From positions 1 through 40,689 of IMG/VR virus record IMGVR_UViG_3300049791_000027: 40,689 nucleotides of DNA; one strand, written 5' to 3'. The DNA is from a virus. Numbering within the stretch: the stretch's first letter is position 1; each line of letters opens with the position of its first letter. Under the pieces are notes generated by a model. It was not told where the DNA came from. It searched no databases and was given only the letters and a program-made list of their open reading frames with translations. Position numbers and translations under genes: made by a program. Shown here one piece after another: positions 31,938 to 38,661 of this stretch.

Positions 31938-32726
31938 TTAGAAGCGCTTAGCGCGACCAGCAGACTTGGCTTGTTGCTCAGCCTTGGCCGCCAGTTGTTC
32001 GTCTGTGAGCTCAACGTTCGGCTCATAGACGCGCTCAAGTTGCTCTTGCGCTGTGGAGGCCTTGTCAATCAGCGGCATAATCATGCTGACGTCCACAAGC
32101 GGCCCGTTCAGGAAGGTAAGCTTGAAAGTAGTGATGCGATCAGGAACGCTGCCAATGGAGGTATACACTCCCAGAGGAGGTCGGGCGAACAGAGCATCAA
32201 GTTTGTTAACATACTGGGCCCATACCTTGACGCTGGTCACTGGCAATTGCAGCGTGGCAATCTCGGCAGTCTTCAGATCTTCAACAGTTGTGTCAGCAGG
32301 AATGAGTGCCAAGCGCCGAGAATTCTTGCAAGCCTTTCCTCGCCCACCCTCAGGATCACTTTCCCAAGCATTGTTCGGGCAAGTCGCGCAATCAGTATGC
32401 TGAGGTTTAGAGCTCTTAGGGTGGGGAACCATGCCCTCACCATCTTCGCTATACGCATAGCAGACCGGGTTAGTGGGGTTCTTTTCTTCATACTTGCCCT
32501 CGTAGAACAAATTGGCGTGGGTGCTGGCGATGATAATAACATTCAGCTTATTATCAGGGACTGGCGTGCCATTGTAGGTCAGGATACCGGCGCGGGTGCC
32601 GATATTGCTGGTGGTTGGCTTTTCGATGGCGGTGGCTTTCTTAGCCAGTTTCGCCAACATTTCATCGTAGTTAGCAATCTCTTTGGTTTGCTCGGCCACT
32701 ACGTCTTCATCAGGTTTCTTGCTCAT
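31938..32726 (-). CDS. Putative ssDNA-binding protein
   Basis: The product is 262 residues. The core (ILTYNGTPVPDNKLNVIIIA, then YEGKYEEKNPTNPVCYA, then a cysteine cluster C-x2-C with ACKNSRRLALIP) fits a family often found beside phage polymerases and sometimes called ssDNA-binding. The C-terminus is Ala/Lys-rich. It overlaps the next gene by ATGA. The activity is inferred, not shown. Confidence 0.6.
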   Translation of the reverse strand: MSKKPDEDVVAEQTKEIANYDEMLAKLAKKATAIEKPTTSNIGTRAGILTYNGTPVPDNKLNVIIIASTHANLFYEGKYEEKNPTNPVCYAYSEDGEGMVPHPKSSKPQHTDCATCPNNAWESDPEGGRGKACKNSRRLALIPADTTVEDLKTAEIATLQLPVTSVKVWAQYVNKLDALFARPPLGVYTSIGSVPDRITTFKLTFLNGPLVDVSMIMPLIDKASTAQEQLERVYEPNVELTDEQLAAKAEQQAKSAGRAKRF

Positions 32727-33094
32727 ACTATGATACTCGTGTTTGGGAGGATTAGTGATAAGGTTTTGGTGTTTTCGAGCCTATCGTTGGCCGCGCTTAT
32801 AAGCGGCCCCATGTTTTCCAGCAGATTGTCCATGCCGCCAGTGGCTATGAACTGGCCGACCCACATCTCAGGGGTTAGCGTACCAGTGGTTACGCTCATC
32901 CTGGACTGTAGTTGGCCGCTGCCCAGCCCATCAATGCGCGTCACCATGCTGAATGTAAAGCTGGTGCCCATTGATTCAATCTTTTCGCCAACCGCATCCA
33001 TCAGTCGGTGTACTTCATCAATATCCTTCTGGGATAAGGCCAGCGGTTCTGGCTTTGTCTTAGCCCAGTCTTCAAGAGATAGTTCCATATTCAT
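32723..33094 (-). CDS. Hypothetical protein, 123 aa
   Basis: The ATG at 33094 is chosen because a promoter with TATAGTGGCAC lies just upstream (-10 at 33128-33123) and GGGG is spaced correctly; ATG 33088 is also possible. The longer frame to 33124 would overlap the promoter. The protein is acidic, alpha/beta, with no motif I recognise. It is coupled to the putative ssDNA-binding protein. Confidence 0.6.
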   Translation of the reverse strand: MNMELSLEDWAKTKPEPLALSQKDIDEVHRLMDAVGEKIESMGTSFTFSMVTRIDGLGSGQLQSRMSVTTGTLTPEMWVGQFIATGGMDNLLENMGPLISAANDRLENTKTLSLILPNTSIIV

Positions 33095-33117
33095 GCTAAG
33101 TGCCCCTGCTTTGTTAA

Positions 33118-33132
33118 GTGCCACTATAGCAT
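33118..33132 (-). promoter_or_regulatory. - strand extended -10 promoter with GTGGCAC
   Basis: On the - strand TGC-TATAGT (-10 at 33128-33123) is followed by GTGGCAC (33124-33118). No TTGC-type -35 lies 17 bp upstream (AGCAAT), but the TG of an extended -10 is present. It would start about 22 nt before the ATG at 33094. Confidence 0.6.
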
Positions 33133-33133
33133 A

Positions 33134-33472
33134 CTATGCTTGCCCATTGCTACCTGTGACCATCATCGCGTCGTTCTCTTTGATGAAGACGCCGTCGACC
33201 ATCTTGCCTTTACGATCCTTGATGATATTCCAGACAGCTTCAAGAATGTTTGGTGGAGTACTGCCTCTCTGGGCGCACATGATGATAGCGATAACCATGA
33301 TGTCCCCCAGCGCATCATCAACAACGTCAGTCTTCCCTCGCGCCAGCCCAGCCGCAAGCTCGCCAACCTCCTCGACCATCTTGACGAATTGTTTGTCAAC
33401 CGTGCTACCAAGGAGGAGATTACGGTCACTTGCCCACCCCAGAATGTTTGCCGTCAGTTCGTCCATACGCAT
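33134..33472 (-). CDS. MazG-like nucleotide pyrophosphohydrolase
   Basis: The product is 112 residues. VEEVGELAAG and DALGDIMVI match the EExxE and ExxD-type metal sites of the MazG/all-alpha NTP-PPase superfamily. These enzymes hydrolyse (d)NTPs or (p)ppGpp precursors. In a phage with a modified base it could purge unmodified dNTPs. The start may be ATG 33472 or 33466. Confidence 0.8.
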   Translation of the reverse strand: MRMDELTANILGWASDRNLLLGSTVDKQFVKMVEEVGELAAGLARGKTDVVDDALGDIMVIAIIMCAQRGSTPPNILEAVWNIIKDRKGKMVDGVFIKENDAMMVTGSNGQA

Positions 33473-33474
33473 GA

Positions 33475-33921
33475 TTATGCTTTCCTATCGGTTAAGTCAT
33501 AGACGTCGATGTATTCGACACCCGGCACTGAGAACCCATTCTCTTTGTACTCATCCACCGTGCCAGTGGCGAGCCTGAACTGCAAGAGAGATAGGTCGCT
33601 GGTTTTCTTGATGTGGGCGATAAGCAGTTCCTTATCGCTGACGGTAGCCACGGGCTTAGTGTTAAGCCCTGTAACCCGGCCATCGATCATGACGCCCTCC
33701 AACTTCTGCGCCCTGAATACCTCAATGGCGTAGGACTTGAAGGCTGTTTCGCTGGCCTGAGCCTTGCGGGCTTCGCGCTCCAACTCCAGGCGCTTAGCGC
33801 GCATCGCCCGCCACTGTGTGATGACGGCTTCGTAAAGGTCGCGCCTAGCCTCTACGACAGGTACAGATAAGGTGGATGCCAATAGCTCGCCAATGGCATC
33901 TTCTGGCCATAGATCAGTCAT
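33475..33921 (-). CDS. Hypothetical protein, 148 aa
   Basis: The ATG at 33921 has AGAGG upstream. An upstream frame reaches 34008 but overlaps the next gene without a ribosome site. Residues about 25-60 form a charged helix (AMRAKRLELEREARKAQ), and the C-terminus is ordered (LLQFRLATGTVDEYKENGF). The function is unknown. It is part of the - strand replication operon. Confidence 0.6.
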   Translation of the reverse strand: MTDLWPEDAIGELLASTLSVPVVEARRDLYEAVITQWRAMRAKRLELEREARKAQASETAFKSYAIEVFRAQKLEGVMIDGRVTGLNTKPVATVSDKELLIAHIKKTSDLSLLQFRLATGTVDEYKENGFSVPGVEYIDVYDLTDRKA

Positions 33922-34267
33922 ACTCGTGATACCTCTGTAGGATGTGATTGTATTTTCGTCTGACGGCCTCATGGTCCCAGAACGTATTGCTGTCGTGGAC
34001 GCCCTCAACCTCGAAGGTGCCCTTGACTATCTTCGGGTTATCTGGCAGAATGAAATACATGCGGCAGCCCGTTCCGAACTCTACGCATCTCATGGTAGGC
34101 CAGATTCCTGTGGCCCCCATATCCTGCAGAATAGGGATGCAGTACTCGTAGAACTCCTTGTTGGGGACTACCACGTAAACATGCCTCCCGCCAAAGCACT
34201 GTCGCATCGCCGCTGCCAACATCTTAGTGGTGCGCCCGCTGCGTCTCTTATCCCACTTAGTGTTCAT
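33914..34267 (-). CDS. P-loop-like small protein
   Basis: The product is 117 residues. RRSGRTTKMLAAAM at residues 8-21 resembles a degenerate Walker A motif. Beta-strands (HVYVVVPNKE) follow, but no Walker B is obvious. It could be a small ATPase-like regulator. It overlaps its neighbours by 8 and 11 bp. Confidence 0.6.
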   Translation of the reverse strand: MNTKWDKRRSGRTTKMLAAAMRQCFGGRHVYVVVPNKEFYEYCIPILQDMGATGIWPTMRCVEFGTGCRMYFILPDNPKIVKGTFEVEGVHDSNTFWDHEAVRRKYNHILQRYHEYD

Positions 34268-34577
34268 ATTCTTCTACCGGAATGGTGAATACCAGATTGC
34301 CGCGCTTAGCGCTGCGAGCCCAGCCCCGCGCCTGGAGACTGCGGCCCAGTTTGGCCAGATCTCGGGTGCTGGGATCTCCTTTGAACATATATGACCACAT
34401 CTCAGCTGGACGTATGGTGATGCGGTCATTGCGGACGTGGCAATCATTTGCCAGCAGATCTTCGCTAGGCATTAAGCTCTTAATTTCTGCGGTGAACTCT
34501 TTGTCCTCGCCTACCGAGAGCTTAGCGCGGAGCCTTGCGACTTCGGCCACAAGCTCTTCATATGTTGGACTACTCAT
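34257..34577 (-). CDS. Hypothetical protein, 106 aa, with possible winged-helix end
   Basis: The ATG at 34577 is chosen; the TTG at 34592 is less likely. The start is a coiled coil (TYEELVAEVARLRAKLS), and the end (TRDLAKLGRSLQARGWARS, then NLVFTIPV) looks like a small DNA-binding helix-turn-helix plus wing. It has its own GTGGCAC promoter 27 nt upstream. Confidence 0.6.
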   Translation of the reverse strand: MSSPTYEELVAEVARLRAKLSVGEDKEFTAEIKSLMPSEDLLANDCHVRNDRITIRPAEMWSYMFKGDPSTRDLAKLGRSLQARGWARSAKRGNLVFTIPVEEYEH

Positions 34578-34602
34578 ACTGTACTGCCCCAATAAATGGA
34601 TG

Positions 34603-34639
34603 GTGCCACCATTATATATGGTGGCACCCGCCGATGCAA
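34603..34639 (-). promoter_or_regulatory. - strand promoter with paired GTGCCAC/GTGGCAC elements
   Basis: On the - strand TTGCAT (34639-34634), 17 bp, TATAAT (34616-34611): a near-ideal promoter. GTGCCAC lies in the spacer (34627-34621) and GTGGCAC follows the -10 (34609-34603); together they form a GGTGCCACC/GGTGGCACC dyad around the -10 box. The predicted start is about 27 nt before ATG 34577. Confidence 0.8.
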
Positions 34640-34662
34640 CCCCAATCCTAATGACCTTAACC

Positions 34663-34992
34663 CTAAAACCCTACATCGTCGTCGAAAACTGGTATATCCT
34701 TCAGCACTGGCTCATGCTCAACATCGTGCCCAATGGCGAGCAGTTCCTGGATGCGCTCCTTGATATAGTTCACCTTGCCCTGAGCTTCCCCAAGCTCACA
34801 GTTCAGCGCTTTGAGCTTCAGGCTTTGCTCGTCGAACTCGACATCGCCGAAGTCAACCGGCGCCATGCCCAGCCAGTTATAGTTCTGGTAGTCCTTCATG
34901 CTGTCGGTGTGGTGCAGAGTGAAGTACCCGCCTGTCTGCCCGCCACTAAGAGTGACCCAATACAGATGCACCTCGGTTGGAATCTTATTCAT
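34663..34992 (-). CDS. Hypothetical protein, 109 aa
   Basis: The ATG at 34992 follows AAGGAG. It overlaps the previous gene by 8 bp. The first half is aromatic-rich and ordered (VHLYWVTLSGGQTGGYF, then HHTDSMKDYQNYNW), the second a coiled coil, with an acidic end. No family is recognised. Confidence 0.6.
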   Translation of the reverse strand: MNKIPTEVHLYWVTLSGGQTGGYFTLHHTDSMKDYQNYNWLGMAPVDFGDVEFDEQSLKLKALNCELGEAQGKVNYIKERIQELLAIGHDVEHEPVLKDIPVFDDDVGF

Positions 34993-35254
34993 CACACAGT
35001 TCTCCTTCAAGGAAGCGGCGCTGAGTTACCATGACGCAGATGTCTTCGCGGCACCAGTCGTCATTTTGGTTTACGCCCTCAAGTACGAAGTGCGTAGCAC
35101 CGACCGACCGTGCCTTTATAGGGCCCATATATTCGGCAGACTTGGGTGTCCACCTGATTACCAACGTCTCGGGCCCTACGGCGTAGATGTCGGCCGCTAC
35201 AACAGCACCGAGCTCGTAGATGAATACCCTTGCTCCAGTCTTCACACAGTACAT
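34985..35254 (-). CDS. Hypothetical protein, 89 aa
   Basis: The ATG at 35254 follows AGAGGG and is the first gene of the leftward operon, about 35 nt after the promoter at 35296-35324. The sequence is beta-rich (TLVIRWTPKSAEYMGPIKAR), with three cysteines. The function is unknown; first-gene position suggests an early takeover or regulatory role. Confidence 0.65.
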   Translation of the reverse strand: MYCVKTGARVFIYELGAVVAADIYAVGPETLVIRWTPKSAEYMGPIKARSVGATHFVLEGVNQNDDWCREDICVMVTQRRFLEGELCDE

Positions 35255-35290
35255 GGCTTGATCCCTCTTTTGTGGTGTTGCATTTGTGTA

Positions 35291-35324
35291 GTGCCACCTT
35301 ACTAATAGGTGCCACTAAAGGCAA
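35291..35324 (-). promoter_or_regulatory. Leftward early promoter with two GTGGCAC copies
   Basis: On the - strand TTGCCT (35324-35319), 17 bp, TAAGGT (35301-35296). GTGGCAC occurs in the spacer (35315-35309) and after the -10 (35297-35291), in direct orientation 18 bp apart. It drives the operon that starts at 35254. Confidence 0.75.
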
Positions 35325-35325
35325 C

Positions 35326-35346
35326 AAAATAATTTTAAATTATTTT
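35326..35346. repeat. A/T-only 21-bp palindrome between divergent promoters
   Basis: AAAATAATTT, a central T, then the exact reverse complement. It lies between the leftward (35319-35324) and rightward (35358-35363) -35 boxes, so it could act as an UP-like element, a melting site, or a binding site. Confidence 0.75.
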
Positions 35347-35357
35347 TCCTCTGCCTA

Positions 35358-35386
35358 TTGCACCCCCCTATAGGTAGTGGCACTAT
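35358..35386 (+). promoter_or_regulatory. Rightward early promoter with GTGGCAC
   Basis: TTGCAC (35358-35363), 17 bp, CACTAT (35381-35386). The palindrome TAGTGGCACTA (35375-35385) spans the spacer end and the -10 box. It drives the + strand early genes starting at 35433. Confidence 0.65.
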
Positions 35387-35432
35387 TTGTTGGCAGTACA
35401 AACAAACCACTCATAAAACATAGGTAAACAGC

Positions 35433-35873
35433 ATGAACTCTCTCTTGACTACCGTTGATGGCATGGACGAATTCGTAGTTACTCCAGAGCCAAACGTGTA
35501 CCTCGTAGCACTCCGCATTACCCCGGAACAGGCCGAGGCCTTCGATGGTAACGAGCGCATCAGCATTGCCCTCCGCATCGAGCCGGAAGGTACTGCCGGT
35601 GTGATGTATGTACGTGGCGTCGACGAGGACAACCAGCCTAACGGCTACGTTTCCCCAAGCGACCCTACTGACGAGGACGACGAATTTACCGACGCCCAGT
35701 GCGAAGTTTTGGGGGCCACTGAGCAGCGCGTTCATGCCGCAGTGGTGGCCTTCCACGGGGCCGTCAAGGACGACCTAGACGAATACTACATCTACGTCGC
35801 AGGGGTACATGGCCGCAGTGCCCTCGACGATTTCATGGGCCAGCTTGAAGCGTTTAGCACTAGCGACGAGTAA
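35433..35873 (+). CDS. Acidic early protein, 146 aa
   Basis: First gene after the rightward promoter. Very acidic, with many Asp/Glu (PSDPTDEDDEF) and few basic residues, the kind of composition seen in DNA-mimic or host-inhibitor early proteins. Two halves are ordered. No family is recognised, and a DNA-mimic role is only a possibility. Confidence 0.7.
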   Translation: MNSLLTTVDGMDEFVVTPEPNVYLVALRITPEQAEAFDGNERISIALRIEPEGTAGVMYVRGVDEDNQPNGYVSPSDPTDEDDEFTDAQCEVLGATEQRVHAAVVAFHGAVKDDLDEYYIYVAGVHGRSALDDFMGQLEAFSTSDE

Positions 35874-35930
35874 TCCCGTGGCGGGTTTACAGCCCGCCAA
35901 CTACCTCCCCCAGTTAAGAAGGAAATCATC

Positions 35931-36365
35931 ATGGCTCTTACCTTTGAAGAAGTTATCCCAGCAACCGGCGAGTGGGTTCTCAGCACTGACCCTAACCGCT
36001 ATGTCGTTGTGATGGTCAACGACACCGAGTTCCTCAAGCAGTACGACCGTGTTGCCATCATGTGCAGCATTGGCAAACCTATCGGGGTGGATGATCCTAG
36101 CTCCGAGTTCCAGCCAACTATCGTGAAGGTCCACGGGCTGAGCACTGTGGACGGGCGGGTTCCGGGCGAGAAAATTACCTTTACGCCGGAGTGCAACGAC
36201 TTCCTTCTGGCACTGGGCCAGCGTATTGGCGACGCGCTTAACCACTGGCTTGACACCACCAGCAAAGAGCGCATGGAAGAAATCTGGGCTATGGGCAACC
36301 GCAATCTTCTGGATGTGCTGCTGGAGGCGATCACCGCTAGCTCCTTTGGTAAGCTCGAAGCGTGA
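35931..36365 (+). CDS. Hypothetical early protein, 144 aa
   Basis: The ATG at 35931 follows AGAAGGAA. The N-terminal half (VIPATGEWVLSTDPNRYVVV) is beta-rich and similar in style to the preceding gene (VTPEPNVYLVALRI), with which it may share ancestry; the second half is helical. Function unknown. Confidence 0.7.
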   Translation: MALTFEEVIPATGEWVLSTDPNRYVVVMVNDTEFLKQYDRVAIMCSIGKPIGVDDPSSEFQPTIVKVHGLSTVDGRVPGEKITFTPECNDFLLALGQRIGDALNHWLDTTSKERMEEIWAMGNRNLLDVLLEAITASSFGKLEA

Positions 36366-36547
36366 AGCGCTGGCGGGTCATGGCTAATGACCTGAAACTG
36401 GGCACTGGGGTTTATGCAGATAACCTCAGTGAACAGCAGGCCGAAAATGTTCTGGGCATTAAGCAGAAGAAGTACAAAAATGGGCGCGACAAGTTCGACC
36501 GCGCCTACTTCATCCAGGAATATGAAGAAAGCAGGTACAACAAATGA
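36362..36547 (+). CDS. Small basic protein, 61 aa
   Basis: The GTG at 36362 overlaps the previous stop (GTGA); the ATG at 36380 behind GGCGGG would give 55 residues. Lys/Tyr-rich C-terminus (IKQKKYKNGRDKF). It overlaps the next start by 4 bp. Function unknown. Confidence 0.6.
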   Translation: MKRWRVMANDLKLGTGVYADNLSEQQAENVLGIKQKKYKNGRDKFDRAYFIQEYEESRYNK

Positions 36548-36909
36548 GCAAGCAAATTCGCGATGCAGCAATGGTCGACACAGTCTATGGCTATTGCGCC
36601 AAGTACAACCTGGAAGTCACTGCCCTTGATGGGCTGACCTTTGGGGAAGTAATCAAGAAGTTGGCGGGGTTGTGCCAGCACGACCCTGTCTGGATATACG
36701 CCAGCGAGGAGGTGCGCCGCTACTATCCTATCTGCCACCCCGGCTGCCATATCGAGCGCATCAAGGCGTTTGTGGCTAACGACTGCGAGTGGACTGGCGG
36801 CACTGGCCCCAATATGGCGCCGGAGGACGTCGAGATGCAGGGCGGGGCGCCAGCCAGCGAGGTCGGGTTCCCAGACAATGTTGTCCCCTTTAACGCTACC
36901 AAGCACTAA
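36544..36909 (+). CDS. Hypothetical early protein, 121 aa
   Basis: The ATG overlaps the previous stop (ATGA), with CAGG upstream. Cysteine-containing (CAKY, LCQHD, ICHPGCHIE) central region may bind a metal. The C-terminus is acidic and disordered. No family is recognised. Confidence 0.65.
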   Translation: MSKQIRDAAMVDTVYGYCAKYNLEVTALDGLTFGEVIKKLAGLCQHDPVWIYASEEVRRYYPICHPGCHIERIKAFVANDCEWTGGTGPNMAPEDVEMQGGAPASEVGFPDNVVPFNATKH

Positions 36910-36912
36910 GTC

Positions 36913-37137
36913 ATGAAGTCCTTTGCAGATTGGACTCAGGACATAGCAGAGGCGCAGAATCGCAGGCCTCTTCCAGAGAAGGTGACCTGGAAGTATCTGG
37001 AGCAGGAGGGGGAAGTCTCGTGGGATCCTAAGCGGGAGTGCTATACCGCTATCTGTCGTAGTTGTGGCAGATGGACTACTATCTACTGCGATCCAGAGGA
37101 ATTCGACGCTTCTTATCATTACTGCGGGGGGGATTAA
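36913..37137 (+). CDS. Small zinc-finger-like protein, 74 aa
   Basis: Starts 3 bp after the previous stop. Cysteines C43, C48 and C51 (ECYTAICRSCGRW) and C59 plus a C-terminal YHYCGG could make a zinc site. It is the last gene before the promoter at 37158. Confidence 0.6.
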   Translation: MKSFADWTQDIAEAQNRRPLPEKVTWKYLEQEGEVSWDPKRECYTAICRSCGRWTTIYCDPEEFDASYHYCGGD

Positions 37138-37157
37138 TTTTGCTGCCCATAAAGTAG

Positions 37158-37191
37158 TTGCTCAGTAGTGCCACTGCTGTTATAGTGGCAC
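37158..37191 (+). promoter_or_regulatory. + strand promoter with paired GTGCCAC/GTGGCAC elements
   Basis: TTGCTC (37158-37163), 17 bp, TATAGT (37181-37186). GTGCCAC lies in the spacer (37168-37174) and GTGGCAC overlaps the -10 (37185-37191), starting 17 bp later. It drives the genes from 37228 towards the primase-helicase. Confidence 0.8.
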
Positions 37192-37227
37192 TACCACTTA
37201 ACAGCAGTTCAGCAGGAGTACCAGAAT

Positions 37228-37428
37228 ATGAAACCCTCGCTCTACGCCCGCTTCGCAAATTCCTTCAAGCAGCAGTGCATCGCATACCTACTTTCCAACG
37301 GCTGGGAACAAGACGTTGATGGTTGGGCGTGGGTGTATCGCCAAAACTTCGCCCGCCGCGCCAGAACTGACTCAACCGGCGTCGCCCTGGAAATTCAAAT
37401 GGGGTGGGATGACGATGGCCCTAATTGA
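37228..37428 (+). CDS. Small protein, first copy of a tandem paralogue pair
   Basis: The product is 66 residues. It contains LLSNGWEQDVDGWAWV and ends ALEIQMGWDDDG. The next gene carries the same arrangement, which indicates local duplication. The ribosome site AGCAGGAG is upstream. No known family. Confidence 0.65.
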   Translation: MKPSLYARFANSFKQQCIAYLLSNGWEQDVDGWAWVYRQNFARRARTDSTGVALEIQMGWDDDGPN

Positions 37429-37648
37429 GATCATAGATGTCATCGACATCGAGAACTGGTGCAACGATGAAATGCGCCAAGTTGTGGAAATCTGGCTCCG
37501 AGCTCGGGGCTGGGATCACAAGCATCACAACTGGCCGTGGGTCAAGCGAGTACCGGGCCAATCCATGGTGCGGGTCAGCAGCTTCGGCCACGCACTGGAA
37601 CGTGAGATGGATTGGGATATTCCAAGAACCTACATGAGTACGGACTGA
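37415..37648 (+). CDS. Small protein, second copy of the pair
   Basis: The product is 77 residues from the ATG at 37415 (ATG 37409 possible); it overlaps the first copy by 14 bp. WLRARGWDHKHHNWPWVKR and ALEREMDWDI align with the corresponding parts of the first copy. Function unknown. Confidence 0.65.
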   Translation: MALIEIIDVIDIENWCNDEMRQVVEIWLRARGWDHKHHNWPWVKRVPGQSMVRVSSFGHALEREMDWDIPRTYMSTD

Positions 37649-37654
37649 GTTCTT

Positions 37655-37680
37655 AGTGCGCATTCCTACGAGTGCGCACT
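37655..37680. other. Hairpin AGTGCGCA / TGCGCACT
   Basis: Perfect 8-bp arms (37655-37662 and 37673-37680) around a 10-nt loop, followed at 37683-37695 by the palindrome GGGCAT-A-ATGCCC. No T-run, so an operator or attenuator is more likely than a terminator. It divides the paralogue pair from the tiny membrane genes. Confidence 0.6.
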
Positions 37681-37722
37681 GGGGGCATAATGCCCATACT
37701 ACAACAGATAGAGGGTCCTAGC

Positions 37723-37914
37723 ATGGGCATTATCAGGAGGTTGATGCAGAAACTCGTTGTTTGGCACTGGGCGCACAAAGGTGAAGCCGTCGCGCACCTT
37801 ACCTATCTCGGTGCCACGTTTATTGAGGGTCATGGTATACATGCCCTCGCCGCTGGTGCGACTGGCCTGTTCTTTATGCTGGCGTTGTTCGCCGTGGAGC
37901 AAACCAATGAATAG
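37723..37914 (+). CDS. Small membrane protein, 63 aa
   Basis: The ATG at 37723 follows GAGGG; the open frame from 37672 reads through the palindrome. Basic start (IIRRLMQKL), then two hydrophobic segments (LTYLGATFI... and LAAGATGLFFMLALF). First of a run of small membrane genes. Function unknown. Confidence 0.65.
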   Translation: MGIIRRLMQKLVVWHWAHKGEAVAHLTYLGATFIEGHGIHALAAGATGLFFMLALFAVEQTNE

Positions 37915-38071
37915 GCCATTGTATGCGCGTGTCCCTTGGATGCGCCTGGAGCACGCAGTAATGCTGAAACTGGGCATTAGTCTCGGCATCATTGCTGCGT
38001 TCTTCGTGCCGCCACCTTACTCCCACGTCGTGGGCATTGCATCCAATATGCTTTGGATGTGGAAAATATAA
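37907..38071 (+). CDS. Small membrane protein, 54 aa
   Basis: The ATG overlaps the previous stop region by 8 bp. RPLYARVPWMRLEHAVML precedes a hydrophobic segment LGISLGIIAAFFVPPP. Overlap and operon position support the start. Function unknown. Confidence 0.6.
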   Translation: MNRPLYARVPWMRLEHAVMLKLGISLGIIAAFFVPPPYSHVVGIASNMLWMWKI

Positions 38072-38083
38072 CAGGAGACTGAC

Positions 38084-38200
38084 ATGGGCCACTTTTATAC
38101 TCATACCGAGGCAGTTATGGGAGTGGCTATGTTTGGCGGCCTCGTCCTGTTCTTTCTGGTTGTACTGGTATTCGCTATCTTACACGAGGAGAATGAGTGA
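38084..38200 (+). CDS. Micro-membrane protein, 38 aa
   Basis: ACAGGAG precedes the ATG at 38084. One long membrane helix (VAMFGGLVLFFLVVLVFAIL), with a His-containing start and an acidic end. Its TGA overlaps the next ATG (TGATG). Confidence 0.65.
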   Translation: MGHFYTHTEAVMGVAMFGGLVLFFLVVLVFAILHEENE

Positions 38201-38289
38201 TGGACTTCTATATGTGGGGTCTGGGATTCCTATTCGTAGCTTGGGTAGGACTTGCAATTTGGGTTTGTTACGACGGAGAGGATTTCTAA
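38200..38289 (+). CDS. Micro-membrane protein, 29 aa
   Basis: MDFYMWGLGFLFVAWVGLAI and nine more residues: one membrane helix and an acidic tail. Translationally coupled at both ends (TGATG before, TAATG after), with GAGGAG upstream. Function unknown. Confidence 0.65.
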   Translation: MDFYMWGLGFLFVAWVGLAIWVCYDGEDF

Positions 38290-38519
38290 TGGCTATCACA
38301 AGATATTTGCCCGCCAAGGGGCCGGATGGCAAGCACGCCAACATGGACAAGAACAGTAAGGGGGCGTTTGTCAAGTACTCAGACCATAAGGAGAAGACCC
38401 AACATCTCCGCGCTCGGGTCTTAGAGCTCGAAGCTATGCTCTACGGCGACGCTAAGGTTGTAGTGAAGAATGTTGCTATATTCGACGAGGCTGACGAGGT
38501 GTGCCATGACAGCCTTTGA
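38289..38519 (+). CDS. Small coiled-coil protein, 76 aa
   Basis: The ATG overlaps the previous stop (TAATG), with GGAGAGGA upstream. Basic N-terminus, then a coiled coil (EKTQHLRARVLELEAMLYG) and an acidic C-terminus. Function unknown. Confidence 0.65.
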   Translation: MAITRYLPAKGPDGKHANMDKNSKGAFVKYSDHKEKTQHLRARVLELEAMLYGDAKVVVKNVAIFDEADEVCHDSL

Positions 38520-38661
38520 GGAAGGATATAAGGCGCATCTAGATGGTGTGCCCAGAGATAAGAACCCGTTTGATGAGGAAAAATGCCCAAAGTCCAGAGT
38601 CAATTGGGATCATGGCTGGGTAGCGCGAGCAAGATCGACACTATCATGGAGTATGCGATGA
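38506..38661 (+). CDS. Rmf/CrpP-like small protein, 51 aa
   Basis: The ATG at 38506 has GAGG at 6 nt. AFEEGYKAHLDGVPRDKNPF followed by VNWDHGWVAR matches the short pattern of ribosome-modulation-factor-like phage proteins (GxxAxxxG...NP...W..GW). A ribosome or translation role is possible but unproven. It overlaps both neighbours. Confidence 0.55.
   Translation: MTAFEEGYKAHLDGVPRDKNPFDEEKCPKSRVNWDHGWVARARSTLSWSMR

Noticed and set aside
31971-33578. 535-residue + strand ORF
   Set aside because: It is antisense to four supported - strand genes (ssDNA-binding-like, unknown, MazG and part of 33475) and has low-complexity Ser/Leu sequence without motifs.
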